A stretch of DNA of 64,000 bases, taken from positions 372,001 to 436,000 of the forward strand of contig CBDEVW010000003.1 of the NCBI GenBank assembly GCA_965243755.1, given 5' to 3'. Source of the stretch: JANSWY01 sp965243755 (GTDB taxonomy: Bacteria > Bacteroidota > Bacteroidia > Cytophagales > Cyclobacteriaceae). Position numbers and translations under genes: made by a program. Positions 25,109 to 36,000 of this stretch are shown here, piece after piece. Position 1 is the first letter of the stretch, and each line of letters starts with the position of its first letter. The notes beneath the pieces were generated by a model, which worked only from the letters and a program-made list of their open reading frames with translations, was not told where the DNA came from and made no database searches.

Positions 25109-27685
25109 ATGAAAAATCTTACTTCATTATTCCTGTTGATGATACTGACCTGGGCAGCTTATGCGCAGAATTCATCCAAAATCCCGTTTCAGGGAAACCT
25201 CACTGAGGAAGGAACACCAGTGAATGGACAAAGAAAATTTGTTTTCTCTATTGACGCAGTTGGCTGGAGCGAAACCTACAACGAAGTTTCAATAACCAAT
25301 GGTTTTTACTCGGTAGTCCTTGGAAGTGTCACCCCTTTGCCCGATGACCTGTTTGATGAGGTGGATTCCAGACAACTTAGCATCTCTGTCAATGACACCA
25401 ACCTGGGAACACTCAGGCTTTATGCACCATTTACCACCAGGGCCCTCACCCCTGACTCATTGGTGGCTCAAAGTTTAACCGCGCAAAGCAGCTTAAGAGT
25501 TAGTAACAGATTGGTCTACGATCTCACCTCAGGAGACCTGAAATTATTTAATGAAGAGGGAATTGAAAAACTGGACCTCAACATCTACGAAGATAATGAT
25601 GCCGGATCCCTGGTACTTTATGGCAATGACGACCAAAGAGCAGTAATTCTTGGAACATCTGGCGCAAGAAGTGGCAACACAGGATTCCTGGGGTTATATG
25701 ATAGCATCGGCAATCAGAAAGCTTCTTTGAGAGTTGACGAGCTGGACGGAAGCGCTACAGGCGGTGTATTGTCCATACGCAACAATGTAATTAATAATGA
25801 TAATTTCTTTACAGAAACCATTAAACTGAGCAATTACAATGACGCAGGTACACTCATACTACGTGATGCCAATAATAGCCAAAACATTGAATTATATGGT
25901 GAAAATGGAAGTGCCAACTTCGCAGGAGATGTTACTATAACTGGTAACCTCAATGTTTCCGGTTCATCAATGCTCACCCTGCCTGACAGCATTGGAAAAC
26001 TGACTGATACAGATACTGGAATCATCAGTGGATTCACCTCCACGATCACAGGAACGGCAGTAACTACAGCCAGAGGCCTGTACGGTCATGCGTCCACAGA
26101 AGGCTACAATGTTGGCGTTCACGGAACCAGTGAATCACCGGCTACAAGCACCGCAAAAAACAATGGCCTTTATGGTATCGCACAAGGTGAAGGAACGGGT
26201 GATCACAGAGGAGTTTTAGGATATGCCAAAAGCGCAGGAAAATACAACTTAGGGATATTTGGTATCGCTGAAGGCGCAGGCAATGGTGATACTGGCAAAA
26301 ACTACGGTGAAGGCTCCATCAATTTTGGTTTGGAGGGACTTGCTGGTGGCAATGCCTGGAACAACACAGGTGTTGAAGGATCAAACTACGGCACTGAAGG
26401 TCTATGGAACTTTGGGGTACATGGAATTTCCAACGCCGGAAGTACGGACTCCACAGAAAACCATGGTGTCGCGGGAAGAGCTTTCGGGCCCGGTATCAAC
26501 TATGGAGTGTTTGGACAAGCGGCAGGAGGAGTTGAGAACTTCGCTGGTTATTTCGAGGGTGACGTGAAAGTGACAGGGAACCTAACGGTATCAGGATCTT
26601 CAGCACTCGATATACCAGACAGTCTGGGCCGTACCATTGCAGCTGATACAGGTACTGTTTCTGGATTCAGCTATACCTTAAATGGTGATGGCCGAGATTA
26701 TAACTATGCTCTCCATGGAATTGCAAAAACCAGTAAATATCAAATTGGTGTGCTGGGCGTAGCAGAATCTCAAAGTGGTAGTACCACCAGCAACACAGGG
26801 GCATACGGTCAGGCAACAGGAGAAGGGACTGGTAGCCATCGGGGTATGGTGGGCTATGCAAATGGTACTGGAAAATATACACACGGTGTTTTAGCGATCG
26901 GTCAGGGAACCGGTAACGGAGATACTGGAAAAGGATATGGAGAAGGTTCGATCTCCTTTGGTTTGGAGGGTCGTGCATCTTCCAATACCTGGAATAATAC
27001 AGGTATAGAAGGATCAAACTCCGGTGATTATGGACTTTGGAACTTCGGAGTACATGGAATTTCCAACGCCGGATCTACAGACACCACAGAGAATCATGGC
27101 GTAGCAGGAAGAGCTTACGGGCCAGGGATCAACTATGGCATATATGGGGAAGCAGCTGATGGGGTAACCAATTGGGCTGGGTATTTTAACGGGAACGTCC
27201 AGACTAACGGGACGCTCAATGTTGATGGGGATATAGAGGCAACAGGAACCATAACTGGTGCCACTTCCTCCCCTTCAGATAAACGCCTGAAATCAAATAT
27301 AACACCCATTCACAATGCCCTTGAGCTCACAAAACAACTGTCTGGTGTCCGTTATACCTGGAATAATTTGGCCTCAGGAAACCGGCAGGGCAAAGCAGAC
27401 ATTGGCGTCATCGCTCAGGAGGTGGAAGTTGTATTTCCAGAATTGGTTACTGAAACAAGTAATGGTTACAAGGCTGTAAATTATGCCCAATTAGTTGCGG
27501 TACTCATTGAATCCATCAAGGAAATGGACGATAAGATCACTGCGTTACAGCAAGAAAACCAATCCCTGAAGGCAGAGCTGGTGAATTCCAACAATGCATC
27601 CATAGCCGCACTAAGAAAAGAAATCGAAAGCATCAAAGCCATTTTGAACCTCACCCCAAACAATGACTCTCATGGAACAGAATAA
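25109..27685 (+). CDS. Repetitive secreted protein with C-terminal S74 chaperone/peptidase domain
   Basis: 858 aa. A signal peptide ends at about AYAQNS. A beta-rich N-terminal part is followed by two tandem units of about 211 aa (about 279-489 and 490-702), each starting with VTGNLNVSGSS-like text and holding glycine-rich motifs (GEGTGSHRG, GLWNFGVHGISNAGST, GPGINYG). The end is a peptidase S74 domain (SDKRLKSNI at about 723, IGVIAQEVE) plus a coiled coil, as in phage tail spikes, where it trimerises and cleaves itself. So this is probably a trimeric surface fibre. There is no T9SS domain in it; the next gene, overlapping by 23 bases, carries one. No phage genes surround it. Confidence 0.8.
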   Translation: MKNLTSLFLLMILTWAAYAQNSSKIPFQGNLTEEGTPVNGQRKFVFSIDAVGWSETYNEVSITNGFYSVVLGSVTPLPDDLFDEVDSRQLSISVNDTNLGTLRLYAPFTTRALTPDSLVAQSLTAQSSLRVSNRLVYDLTSGDLKLFNEEGIEKLDLNIYEDNDAGSLVLYGNDDQRAVILGTSGARSGNTGFLGLYDSIGNQKASLRVDELDGSATGGVLSIRNNVINNDNFFTETIKLSNYNDAGTLILRDANNSQNIELYGENGSANFAGDVTITGNLNVSGSSMLTLPDSIGKLTDTDTGIISGFTSTITGTAVTTARGLYGHASTEGYNVGVHGTSESPATSTAKNNGLYGIAQGEGTGDHRGVLGYAKSAGKYNLGIFGIAEGAGNGDTGKNYGEGSINFGLEGLAGGNAWNNTGVEGSNYGTEGLWNFGVHGISNAGSTDSTENHGVAGRAFGPGINYGVFGQAAGGVENFAGYFEGDVKVTGNLTVSGSSALDIPDSLGRTIAADTGTVSGFSYTLNGDGRDYNYALHGIAKTSKYQIGVLGVAESQSGSTTSNTGAYGQATGEGTGSHRGMVGYANGTGKYTHGVLAIGQGTGNGDTGKGYGEGSISFGLEGRASSNTWNNTGIEGSNSGDYGLWNFGVHGISNAGSTDTTENHGVAGRAYGPGINYGIYGEAADGVTNWAGYFNGNVQTNGTLNVDGDIEATGTITGATSSPSDKRLKSNITPIHNALELTKQLSGVRYTWNNLASGNRQGKADIGVIAQEVEVVFPELVTETSNGYKAVNYAQLVAVLIESIKEMDDKITALQQENQSLKAELVNSNNASIAALRKEIESIKAILNLTPNNDSHGTE

Positions 27686-28196
27686 GGCCATTATCCGACT
27701 GATCATTTCTTCCGTAATCTTCATAGCACTGATCACCAGTTGTTTTGGACAGAATTATGAAACCAGAGGCATTGTGACCAATGGAAGTGGCATATTGAAA
27801 AACGAAACCTATCAATCCGTGATCATATTAGGCGATCCTGCGGCAACTGATGACATGATTGATGAAGGTGGGGTATCACTTACTCCAGGGTTTCTTTATG
27901 TTGTAGAAGAACCCCTGGTAATTACCACTTCTCCACAACACGTCACTCCACCCCTTCTTTACCCAAATCCTGCCCGGAATATATTGCATGTTGCACAGGA
28001 CCTGCTGAGTTCCGGTGAAATAAATGTGGTCATATACACCACGGAGGGGAAAGTCATGTTAAACCAACAATACACCATATCCACAAATAATTTACTGACC
28101 ATTGATGTCAGTCAGTTGGAGCCGTCATATTACATACTATCCATCACAACCCATGGATCATCGCTTTCACAACAGGTGCCATTCGTAAAAAATTAA
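27663..28196 (+). CDS. Small secreted protein with type IX sorting domain
   Basis: 177 aa, starting inside the end of the S74 protein gene (an alternative ATG is at 27672), so translation is coupled. A signal segment (IISSVIFIALITSCFGQNYE) is followed by about 65 residues unlike any known domain (GIVTNGSGILKNETYQSVII) and a C-terminal sorting domain from about 105 (LLYPNPARNILHV, LEPSYYILSI). It would be exported by T9SS. Its close coupling suggests it helps anchor or assemble the S74 fibre; this is an inference. Confidence 0.75.
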   Translation: MTLMEQNKAIIRLIISSVIFIALITSCFGQNYETRGIVTNGSGILKNETYQSVIILGDPAATDDMIDEGGVSLTPGFLYVVEEPLVITTSPQHVTPPLLYPNPARNILHVAQDLLSSGEINVVIYTTEGKVMLNQQYTISTNNLLTIDVSQLEPSYYILSITTHGSSLSQQVPFVKN

Positions 28197-28254
28197 ACCA
28201 ACCTTTTTTTACGGATTTTTAGCTCCCGCTTTACACCTCCACTTTGTCCAAACT

Positions 28255-28288
28255 GCCGTTTCAGAATTCCTGAAGCGGCTTTTTTTTT
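28255..28288 (+). terminator. Rho-independent terminator of the S74 operon
   Basis: The stem GCCGTTTCAG/CTGAAGCGGC (one G-T pair) around AATTC is followed by nine T. It lies 59 bases after the preceding stop codon. Confidence 0.9.
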
Positions 28289-28353
28289 GTAGCTCACGGT
28301 ACTGAGTCAAACCTCACTTCGTTATAAGTCCAATATTCATTAACTTCATCCGC

Positions 28354-29553
28354 ATGACCAACAAACACATTATATATACCATATTTATTGCTATCGCCCT
28401 GATAGCAAATCTTTCTTCATGCAGCTCAGACGAAGAGGTGACCAACCCTTCAGAAATTGGTGCATGTTTCAAAGCATCTGATTACAGATTGTTAAAAGGT
28501 GAGCTGGTAGTATTTGAAAATTGCACTGTTAACGGCAATAGTTTTTTGTGGGACTTTGGTGATGGTAATACTTCAACCGACAGATCCCCAATTCATACCT
28601 ACCAACGTGGTGGAATTTTTCCAGTGGTGCTTACAGCGAGTAAAGATGGTGTCTCACAAATCATTGCTGATACCATTGAAGTAGCCCATCACATCAATGT
28701 AGAAATTGTTCAGGACGCACCTGCATTCGGAGATCCTGATACAACATTGGACCCAATCATTCTCAAGGTGACCGACGAAAATAATGAACCCGTTTATGGT
28801 GTGCCGTTTTTAGCTCAGTTGTCGGACCTGCCCGGCAATACACAGGGTGGAATACTGGACGCATTCCCAACTTCAGATGAAAATGGCCTGGTTGAAATTG
28901 AATGGACGCTGGGCGGGTATTACGATGTACAGGAACTGGAGGTAAAACTTCCTCCTGCCTACTCCGAAATATTTTTCTCACCGGATTCCACCATTATAAA
29001 ACTGAATTTCGAATCGCAGGTAAGGTACTTCCTTTCAGCAAGTATCAATGATGAAGTAGTAACCTACGATAATTCGACACAGGATGTAGAAGACCTTAAA
29101 TTCAGGGCATACTGGGATGAAAGTTCGGCAAGGTATTTTCTGGTTGCCAACTTCTTATGTACTGCCGTCCCTCAATACTCGGGTATACAATGGGCTTTTG
29201 AAACTATGGGAGATGGTTGTGGAGAGTATACCATCACCGAAGGAACCTATGCATTTGATGATGACCCGGATCCATGTGAAGTCAATCATATAATTGACTG
29301 GTTCAACTCTTTGCTCAGCATCAGAGTATCCTGCGAATCGAGTACAGGTAATAATTCTCCGGGACCTGAAGGGTTAGTCACCATCAACAAGGCTACTGAC
29401 ACCTGGTTGGAGGGCACTTTTAATTATGTTGAAACACAATGTATTGGTGCGGTATCCAACAGAACATGTCTGGAGGGCTCTAATGAATATGTCATAGAAA
29501 ATGGCACCTTCAGAATCCCTGTCTGTAACAGTTTCTTTGGAGATTGCTATTAG
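28354..29553 (+). CDS. PKD-domain lipoprotein
   Basis: 399 aa with lipobox LSSCSS near residue 23. Residues about 30-110 form a PKD domain (FLWDFGDGNTSTDRSPIHTY), and about 112-210 look like an Ig-like/bacterial Big domain (DPIILKVTDENNEPVYGVPF). The C-terminal half is unrecognised, with several cysteines (GDGCGEYTITEG, VSCESSTG, FGDCY). Probably a surface-exposed lipoprotein; function unknown. It is monocistronic, between two terminators. Confidence 0.75.
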   Translation: MTNKHIIYTIFIAIALIANLSSCSSDEEVTNPSEIGACFKASDYRLLKGELVVFENCTVNGNSFLWDFGDGNTSTDRSPIHTYQRGGIFPVVLTASKDGVSQIIADTIEVAHHINVEIVQDAPAFGDPDTTLDPIILKVTDENNEPVYGVPFLAQLSDLPGNTQGGILDAFPTSDENGLVEIEWTLGGYYDVQELEVKLPPAYSEIFFSPDSTIIKLNFESQVRYFLSASINDEVVTYDNSTQDVEDLKFRAYWDESSARYFLVANFLCTAVPQYSGIQWAFETMGDGCGEYTITEGTYAFDDDPDPCEVNHIIDWFNSLLSIRVSCESSTGNNSPGPEGLVTINKATDTWLEGTFNYVETQCIGAVSNRTCLEGSNEYVIENGTFRIPVCNSFFGDCY

Positions 29554-29570
29554 TTTTTAGCCTATAAAAA

Positions 29571-29606
29571 ATTGAGCCACTTCAGTATAATTTGAAGTGG
29601 CTCAAT
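29571..29606. terminator. Bidirectional terminator between convergent lipoprotein genes
   Basis: Arms ATTGAGCCACTTCA and TGAAGTGGCTCAAT form a perfect 14-base stem with A-run on the left and TTTTG on the right, so it can end transcripts from both sides. Confidence 0.9.
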
Positions 29607-29629
29607 TTTGATGTGTTCATGGGGTATCT

Positions 29630-30436
29630 CTAGCAATCTGCATCGTCAAAGTTCTCATCCCAGCAGTGCCATTCTTCATCTTCAAAAGTAACGGGATCCA
29701 TTATTCTACCTGCACCAGTTGAGCTATTCCAATCTATATTGACATCACTGGACCTGGAAGGTAATGATATTTCATAGTAGGCATCATAGCCAGTACCTAC
29801 TTTTCGACCATATTCGATAAAGCCACCTTGATTAGCATCTCCCTCGATCACATTGGTATAAGTAATCAGTCCTATGTTTTCTCCGGTCTTCACCCAGTCC
29901 ACTCTTAGCTTTGGTGCTGGGTCATTGGCATTATAATTCAATAACCAGTATCCGGAATTACCGTTCACATTGGTTTCTCCTGTATACCAGGTCACATCCT
30001 GGAACCCATTTTCTTCACTTATATTCATCTCCCAGATAATGACCGAAGAAGTGACAACAGCGGTCAATTCTGAGGTATAGGTTCTCCCAAGCAACTGATA
30101 ATCATAAGTCCATACCCATCTTTCACGATCAAAATCATAACTTGGCGTTTCATTAATGGCATTTGCAAATGAAGCAACAGGAAGCGCTAAATTGATGGAT
30201 AATATTGCATTCCATACCGCAACATGAACGACAGCTGTGCCCCAGTTTTGTTGAGTTTCCAGTCTACCTCCGGAATTTCCATCATCAAACCCGGAGAAAT
30301 CCATTACCATGGACTCCAGAGGTGGTAATGAAGGTGGGGTGCCGGGATCTACTTCATCTTTACATCCTGTGGGAAACAGAGCTATTGACACAACGAGTAA
30401 AATTCCTATTATACTTTTTAGTTTTTCCATAATCAT
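29630..30436 (-). CDS. Hypothetical lipoprotein
   Basis: 268 aa. The N-terminus is a lipoprotein signal with ALFPTGC. A proline-rich linker (PGTPPSLPPLESM) leads to a beta-rich domain with WVWTYDYQLLGRTYTSELTA, GYWLLNYNANDPAPKLRVDW and a C-terminal EEWHCWDENFDDADC carrying Cys and acidic residues. No family recognised. It is a single gene, ending at a shared terminator. Confidence 0.7.
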   Translation of the reverse strand: MIMEKLKSIIGILLVVSIALFPTGCKDEVDPGTPPSLPPLESMVMDFSGFDDGNSGGRLETQQNWGTAVVHVAVWNAILSINLALPVASFANAINETPSYDFDRERWVWTYDYQLLGRTYTSELTAVVTSSVIIWEMNISEENGFQDVTWYTGETNVNGNSGYWLLNYNANDPAPKLRVDWVKTGENIGLITYTNVIEGDANQGGFIEYGRKVGTGYDAYYEISLPSRSSDVNIDWNSSTGAGRIMDPVTFEDEEWHCWDENFDDADC

Positions 30437-30632
30437 GATTGTTGGTACAAAAATTAAGATACAAAATTAAGCTGTTTGGTTGGAAGTATGTCATTTTGAG
30501 TGTCAACAAAAATTTTAAACAATTTGTACTCAAAACTATTTTAATACCTGGGAAAGAGGCAATTGTCTTCCTCCGACTTTAATAACACGATTTATTTAAG
30601 TATATTATTAAAAGGAATTGAAACAATCTAAC

Positions 30633-31055
30633 ATGGGAACACTTCAAAACAATGTATCCAGTCAGCAGTTGTTGAAAAGTATACTGGATAGCTCTCTGGA
30701 CGGAATAATGGCATTTCAGTCTGTCAGGAATTTAAGAGATGAAATCATAGATTTTGAATGGATATTTGTCAATGACGTGGCTGAGGCTATAGTGGGCAGA
30801 ACGGCGAATTACCTACTGGGTAAAAAATTACTGGATGAAATGCCCGGAAACAAAGATGCCGGGTTGTTCGACAAATACGTTCGTGTGGTTGAGACAGGAA
30901 AATACATTTCTTTTGAGCAGTACTATTCTGCAGATAGAATCGACAAATGGTTCAAGATTTCAGCTGTCAAACTAAACGATGGTTTCACCGTTACTTTTCA
31001 GGATATCACGGAATTGAAACAGGCTCTGATCGAGCAAAAGAAGTCTTCAGATTAA
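30633..31055 (+). CDS. Stand-alone PAS domain protein
   Basis: 140 aa from ATG 30633; a TTG 15 bases earlier is in frame but less likely. Almost the whole protein is one PAS domain (LLKSILDSSLDGIMAFQSVR, FEWIFVNDVAEAIVGRT, GFTVTFQDITELKQA). It has no kinase, HTH or other output. Such single PAS proteins may be remnants or may associate with kinases; the nearest kinase in this window is 2 kb downstream. Confidence 0.75.
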   Translation: MGTLQNNVSSQQLLKSILDSSLDGIMAFQSVRNLRDEIIDFEWIFVNDVAEAIVGRTANYLLGKKLLDEMPGNKDAGLFDKYVRVVETGKYISFEQYYSADRIDKWFKISAVKLNDGFTVTFQDITELKQALIEQKKSSD

Positions 31056-31146
31056 CCATATACCCTGGTCACGGTATATCAAAATACACCTTCGTACGTA
31101 TGGAAACTGTTTTTGAAGCCTCCTAATTTGTCTTCTAAAAACACAC

Positions 31147-32901
31147 ATGATACGCACACACTACATTTTCATAGTTATTCTACTGATTTCCAATGCATTA
31201 TTTAGTCAGGAAAAGGAAAAGAAATTCAAACTCAAAAAACCTAATTTTAAAATAGGAGCAAAAATCGGCGAACTCACTGGCAATCTCATGACCAGTAAGA
31301 CCGATGATCTTGGAGCAGTTTCCATCAAGGGTCACATGATTTGTGGCATCTATCCCCCTGAAACCGGCACCACAGAAATGGATATCATGAATGGTAAGGC
31401 CAAAGAGGGGGATTTTATTGCTGGTATATCTTTTCTCAAACAAGAGGGAATTGGAATGTATGAAATAAAAGGTGACGTAACCTGCAACGGCGAACCCATG
31501 GAGTACTACGGACTGGGGTCATACGGAAAGGTTTTTGACTTTCCTCCTCTAGAACCGGCAATCATCAAAATTACCACAGAAACAGGTGATCATTCGGCTT
31601 TCACCTTCAAACCAATTGCTGGAATAGACCTCATGAAGGTAAATGGTGAATTTACGTTACCCATCATAGACCTTGGTGAAGACATGGCAATTGAATTCTG
31701 GAACCCTAATGCCGCTGTAGGAACAGATGTAAAAGTATCTATGCTTACCGATGTAATGGGTGTTCGCGCACTCAATCATTTCGCTGAATTTAAAGTAAAG
31801 AAAGCTGGTAAAATGAACGTTGTGATCCCCAGGGAAGCACTTGCCAATCCTGAGATTGCCGGTGAGTTGGGAGTAGGAAATTTCAAGCAAGGTGAAAATT
31901 ACCTGATCATTGAAAGGGAACAAATAACACATAAAGCAGACCAGCCCAGTGGACAAAACCCGGGAAAAGTACCCAGTTACGAAATCAGCGCCCGATCCTA
32001 TTCGTCAATGCCAGTAATTGTGAAGGGTAAACAAGATGGTGGGTTACTGGTAAACCTTAAAATAGCAGGCAAAACAGAAGACAAAACAGTTGGATTTGAT
32101 TTCTCAAAACCCAACGCAAACACCGGAATTCCATTAATCAAAGGAAAGAAATTTGGACTGGTATCATTTACAATGTCCGCAGAAACCTACAAAAAAGAGT
32201 CTGAAACCTCCAGTTCGTCTTACACCGTAGGGAACACACGCTATACTACCACCACCACTACTACTACCACCTGGGAATTCCCTCAATTGCCAGATAGTTA
32301 TTGGGACGAAGTAATGGAAAAAATATACGGAAGGGTTACCGGTTTCTTATACAGTCAGTACGGTATCGAATTTGTGCCGGTGGATCAGGTGACCTCTACC
32401 CCAGAGTATCAGACCCTGTTCCCAGCCAATCAGGAGAACACTAAGAAAGGTGTTGAAAAGAGTTACAAGAATACAATGCGAAACACCCCCAGGGGATTCC
32501 AGGAAATATTCGGAGCAATTTCCAGCAATCAAACTTCTGATAACCCTACAGTAAACATGATGAAGCATGCAGGCGATCTGGATGGGTTATTGGCGATGAG
32601 GCTCACACTTACGGTAGGTGCCAATCGTGAGGGAAACATCGTATTATTTCCTTCCCTGCATATCTCTGCATATGGGCGTGACGAAACCAATGATGATAAA
32701 CAGGGTGTATATTTTAATGGGCTGGTTACAAGAACAGTGGGCGAAGCTTTCAACGAAGAACTGCTCAAGTCTGACCCATCGGAATTATTAAGGGTTGTAA
32801 GCTACCCAGAACTCACCACCGGACTGGTGATGGGCATACAAACGCTACGCAAGAAAGAGATTGAGCTGGGTTACGATAAAATCTGGTCAATCGGTGACTG
32901 A
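31147..32901 (+). CDS. Hypothetical secreted protein
   Basis: 584 aa. A signal peptide (FIVILLISNALFSQEK) is followed by a lysine-rich segment and then beta-rich sequence with no family I recognise. Features include GIYPPETGTTEMDIMNGKAK, a run of nine threonines (around 32247-32273) followed by WEFPQLP, and a C-terminal region with MRLTLTVGANREGNIVLFPS. No T9SS domain or lipobox. Monocistronic by spacing. Probably periplasmic; function unknown. Confidence 0.7.
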   Translation: MIRTHYIFIVILLISNALFSQEKEKKFKLKKPNFKIGAKIGELTGNLMTSKTDDLGAVSIKGHMICGIYPPETGTTEMDIMNGKAKEGDFIAGISFLKQEGIGMYEIKGDVTCNGEPMEYYGLGSYGKVFDFPPLEPAIIKITTETGDHSAFTFKPIAGIDLMKVNGEFTLPIIDLGEDMAIEFWNPNAAVGTDVKVSMLTDVMGVRALNHFAEFKVKKAGKMNVVIPREALANPEIAGELGVGNFKQGENYLIIEREQITHKADQPSGQNPGKVPSYEISARSYSSMPVIVKGKQDGGLLVNLKIAGKTEDKTVGFDFSKPNANTGIPLIKGKKFGLVSFTMSAETYKKESETSSSSYTVGNTRYTTTTTTTTTWEFPQLPDSYWDEVMEKIYGRVTGFLYSQYGIEFVPVDQVTSTPEYQTLFPANQENTKKGVEKSYKNTMRNTPRGFQEIFGAISSNQTSDNPTVNMMKHAGDLDGLLAMRLTLTVGANREGNIVLFPSLHISAYGRDETNDDKQGVYFNGLVTRTVGEAFNEELLKSDPSELLRVVSYPELTTGLVMGIQTLRKKEIELGYDKIWSIGD

Positions 32902-33057
32902 TTCATATATTGCCAACTTACATTTCTCAATCTCCATTCTGTAATTTGATATTCAACCATCTGTCCACATTTAAAAATCTGTATCTTTACAATAGGCACA
33001 TTCGACTTTACTTATGGCTTAAGACATTTTTTCTATAAGTAGAGTAAAAAGCACCCT

Positions 33058-36000
33058 ATGATCATCTACTGGTTAAGGAATACATTGATTCTATTAGTTG
33101 TCTATTGGCCACTGGCATCCATAGCCCAGGCGTTGGTGCAAATGGACAAAACTGCTCCATACTATATCCGGCAATGGACCATGGAAGACGGGCTGCCTCA
33201 AAACTCTGTCCAGGATATTCTTAAAAGTCAATCAGGATACATCTGGTTGGCTACCAATGGAGGGCTGGCAAAGTTTGATGGCATTCAGTTCGATGTATAT
33301 GACCTCAACAATTCTCCAAACCTAATTTCAAATCGTATTGCAAAAATTACCGAGGACGCTGCGGGAAAAATCTGGATTGCACTTGAAACCACTGGAATAT
33401 CTATACTGGAGAATGGGCAGTTTATTAAATTCGATGAGGGCGGAGAATTTGCCGGAATAAGAGCTACCTGTTTCCAGGAAGACCTTAACCATGAGATGTG
33501 GATTGGGACTACAAATGGTATTATAAGGACTAACGGAACAGCTCACCACTATTACAGCGATGCAAATGGCCTGGAGAACATACACATCGACAAGATCATT
33601 ATGGATCAGAATGGCATAATTTGGGCCATTGGCGGTATTCCAGGAAATAAAGGATGGTTTTTATTCAGGTTCAACAATGACACATTTGAAGTGATTGATC
33701 AATCCGACCAATCACTCTACAGTTTGTTTGCAGACGATCAACAGATCTGGTACGCTACCCCTCAGAAAATCTATCAGGTCGACATCAACACGCTGGAAAA
33801 GACTTCCCGGGTAAACAAAAAATTCAACGGCTTTTTAAAACTTATGCTGGACCAGCAAAACAATTTATGGATGGGTTCACAAAATGGCTTGTTCCTGGTA
33901 GGTGACCGGCATGGTGATCTGTCAAATCCCTACACATTTAACGAACCTCTCAATTCTGTTATAAAATCCATTTTTCAGGATGACGAAGGGAATATATGGG
34001 TCGGTACTGATGGGAAAGGGTTGGTGATGCTCACCAAAACACCAGTTACACGCTACATACTTCCCAAAAAATACAACGTGAAAAGTTTCAATCAGATCAC
34101 CTCAGATGGGCTTGGTGGATTTTGGGTTGGCTCCCAGTGTGAAGGACTAGTACACTACAGTGATGGAAAATTCAGACACTTTAGGTTAAAAACCAACTGC
34201 ATTGGCGCTCTGTACCTTGATCAGAATCAAAGGGTTTTAGTAGCTACTGATCACACTATAGGCACAATTGACCCGTCCGGGAGGTACGAACAAGTCTTTG
34301 TTGGACCAGATGAAACATCAGGTGGCATTATCAATGCCATATACCAGGATTCCTCAGGCGATTTTTGGGTAGGGACTATGGGAGATGGCGTGTATCAGGT
34401 GAGGGATTCCGTAATCAGTGAATATAATACTGAAAATGGATTGAGTAGCAATAGAATCTACAACATCCAGCAACGGTCTAATGGAGATATCCTTGTAGGA
34501 ACCGAATCAGGTCTTTCAATGATAACACAAAATGGCAGTATACAAACCATAACCGCTTCCTCCGGACTTGCGCCAGGTGCCATTAGAGCAATCTATGAGG
34601 ATGAAAACCTTAATTTATGGATTGGTTCCTACGGAGGCGGGTTATCCAGGATTTCAGCGGACACTATCATCAATTACAATACCTCCAATGGACTTTCTGA
34701 AAACATCGTATCCAGAATACTTGAAGACGATAAAGGCAACTTATGGATGATGGGAAACTTTGGACTCTATTTCACCACATTGAAGCAACTGGATGCATAT
34801 GCGGAGGGAAAGGTCAGGCAGATTCAATGCATAAGCCTGGGGTTCAAAGAAGGTATGGCGGAGGGCAATGGTGTCGGAACTGCCGTTCAAACCGCTGATG
34901 GTACCTTCTGGTGGCCGACAATTGAAGGAGTGGCTAATATCGATATTGCACAATTCGAGTATGATACACTTACGCCACAGGTTGTTGTAAGAAGCTTCAG
35001 GGTTGGAAATCAGGTGAAATCCATCGGGGAAAATAATATCATTGAACTGTCTGCGAAAGAACGGGATTTTGAAGTCAGTTATAATGCGCTGAGTTTTAAC
35101 CCCCAGGATAAAATCCAGTATCAATATCAATTGAAAGGATATAATGATGATTGGGTAGATGCCGGTAACAGAAAGGTCATCAACTTTACAAACATCAGCC
35201 CCGGAGAGTATGAGTTATTTATCAAAGCTTCCAATAATCATGGAATCTGGGAGAATAAGTGGACCAGCGTCACAGTAATAGTTAACCCCACCATCTGGCA
35301 GACACTCTGGGTACAATTGTTGATTATAGGCACAGGAATTTTGATGGTCATTGGCATTATCAGATGGAGAGTGGCCTATCTCACCAAACGAGAGAAAGAA
35401 CTCGAAACCCTGGTAGAAGAAAGAACTAAGGCTTTGCTTGCCAACAAAACTGAACTGGAAACCGCGCTCACCAGTCTGGAGCAAACACAACGACAATTAA
35501 TTGAATCAGAGAAACTGGCTTCCATTGGTACATTAACTAGTGGACTGGCTCACGAACTCAACAATCCTCTTGGTTATATTGGAGGTATTGCTCATCCCTT
35601 GAGAATGGATATTGAGGAAATTAAGGCCTACATACCTGAAGACCGCAGAGATGAATTTGAAGAAGTACTGGAAGAAATGAATAACCTGTTGAATAACCTT
35701 GAATCAGGTGTCCAAAAGGCTTCCGGGATTATCAAAAACCTCCAGAATATCTCCCCTGATGGCGACACGGATCAAATCATTCAGTTCAACCTGTCTGAAA
35801 TCCTGGGCACTACCAGCCTGTTGTTGCAAAAATCTAATCCCAGCACTACCATTAATCAGGCCATAGAGCAGGATGCCATGATCCAGGCCAATCCTATAGA
35901 GATCAATCAACTGTTTCAGAACATCATTCAAAATAGCATTGAAGCCATTCCTGAACAAAATGGTGTAATCGATATTGAATTAGTCAAAAGTAATGGTGTT

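Noticed and set aside
25109..27685. S74 protein as part of a prophage
   Set aside because: It has a secretion signal, is next to a T9SS cargo and two-component genes, and no phage structural, lysis or integrase gene is present.
32247..32273. Threonine run in the 584-aa secreted protein as a frameshift or error
   Set aside because: The codons are mixed ACC and ACT and the frame continues normally on both sides.
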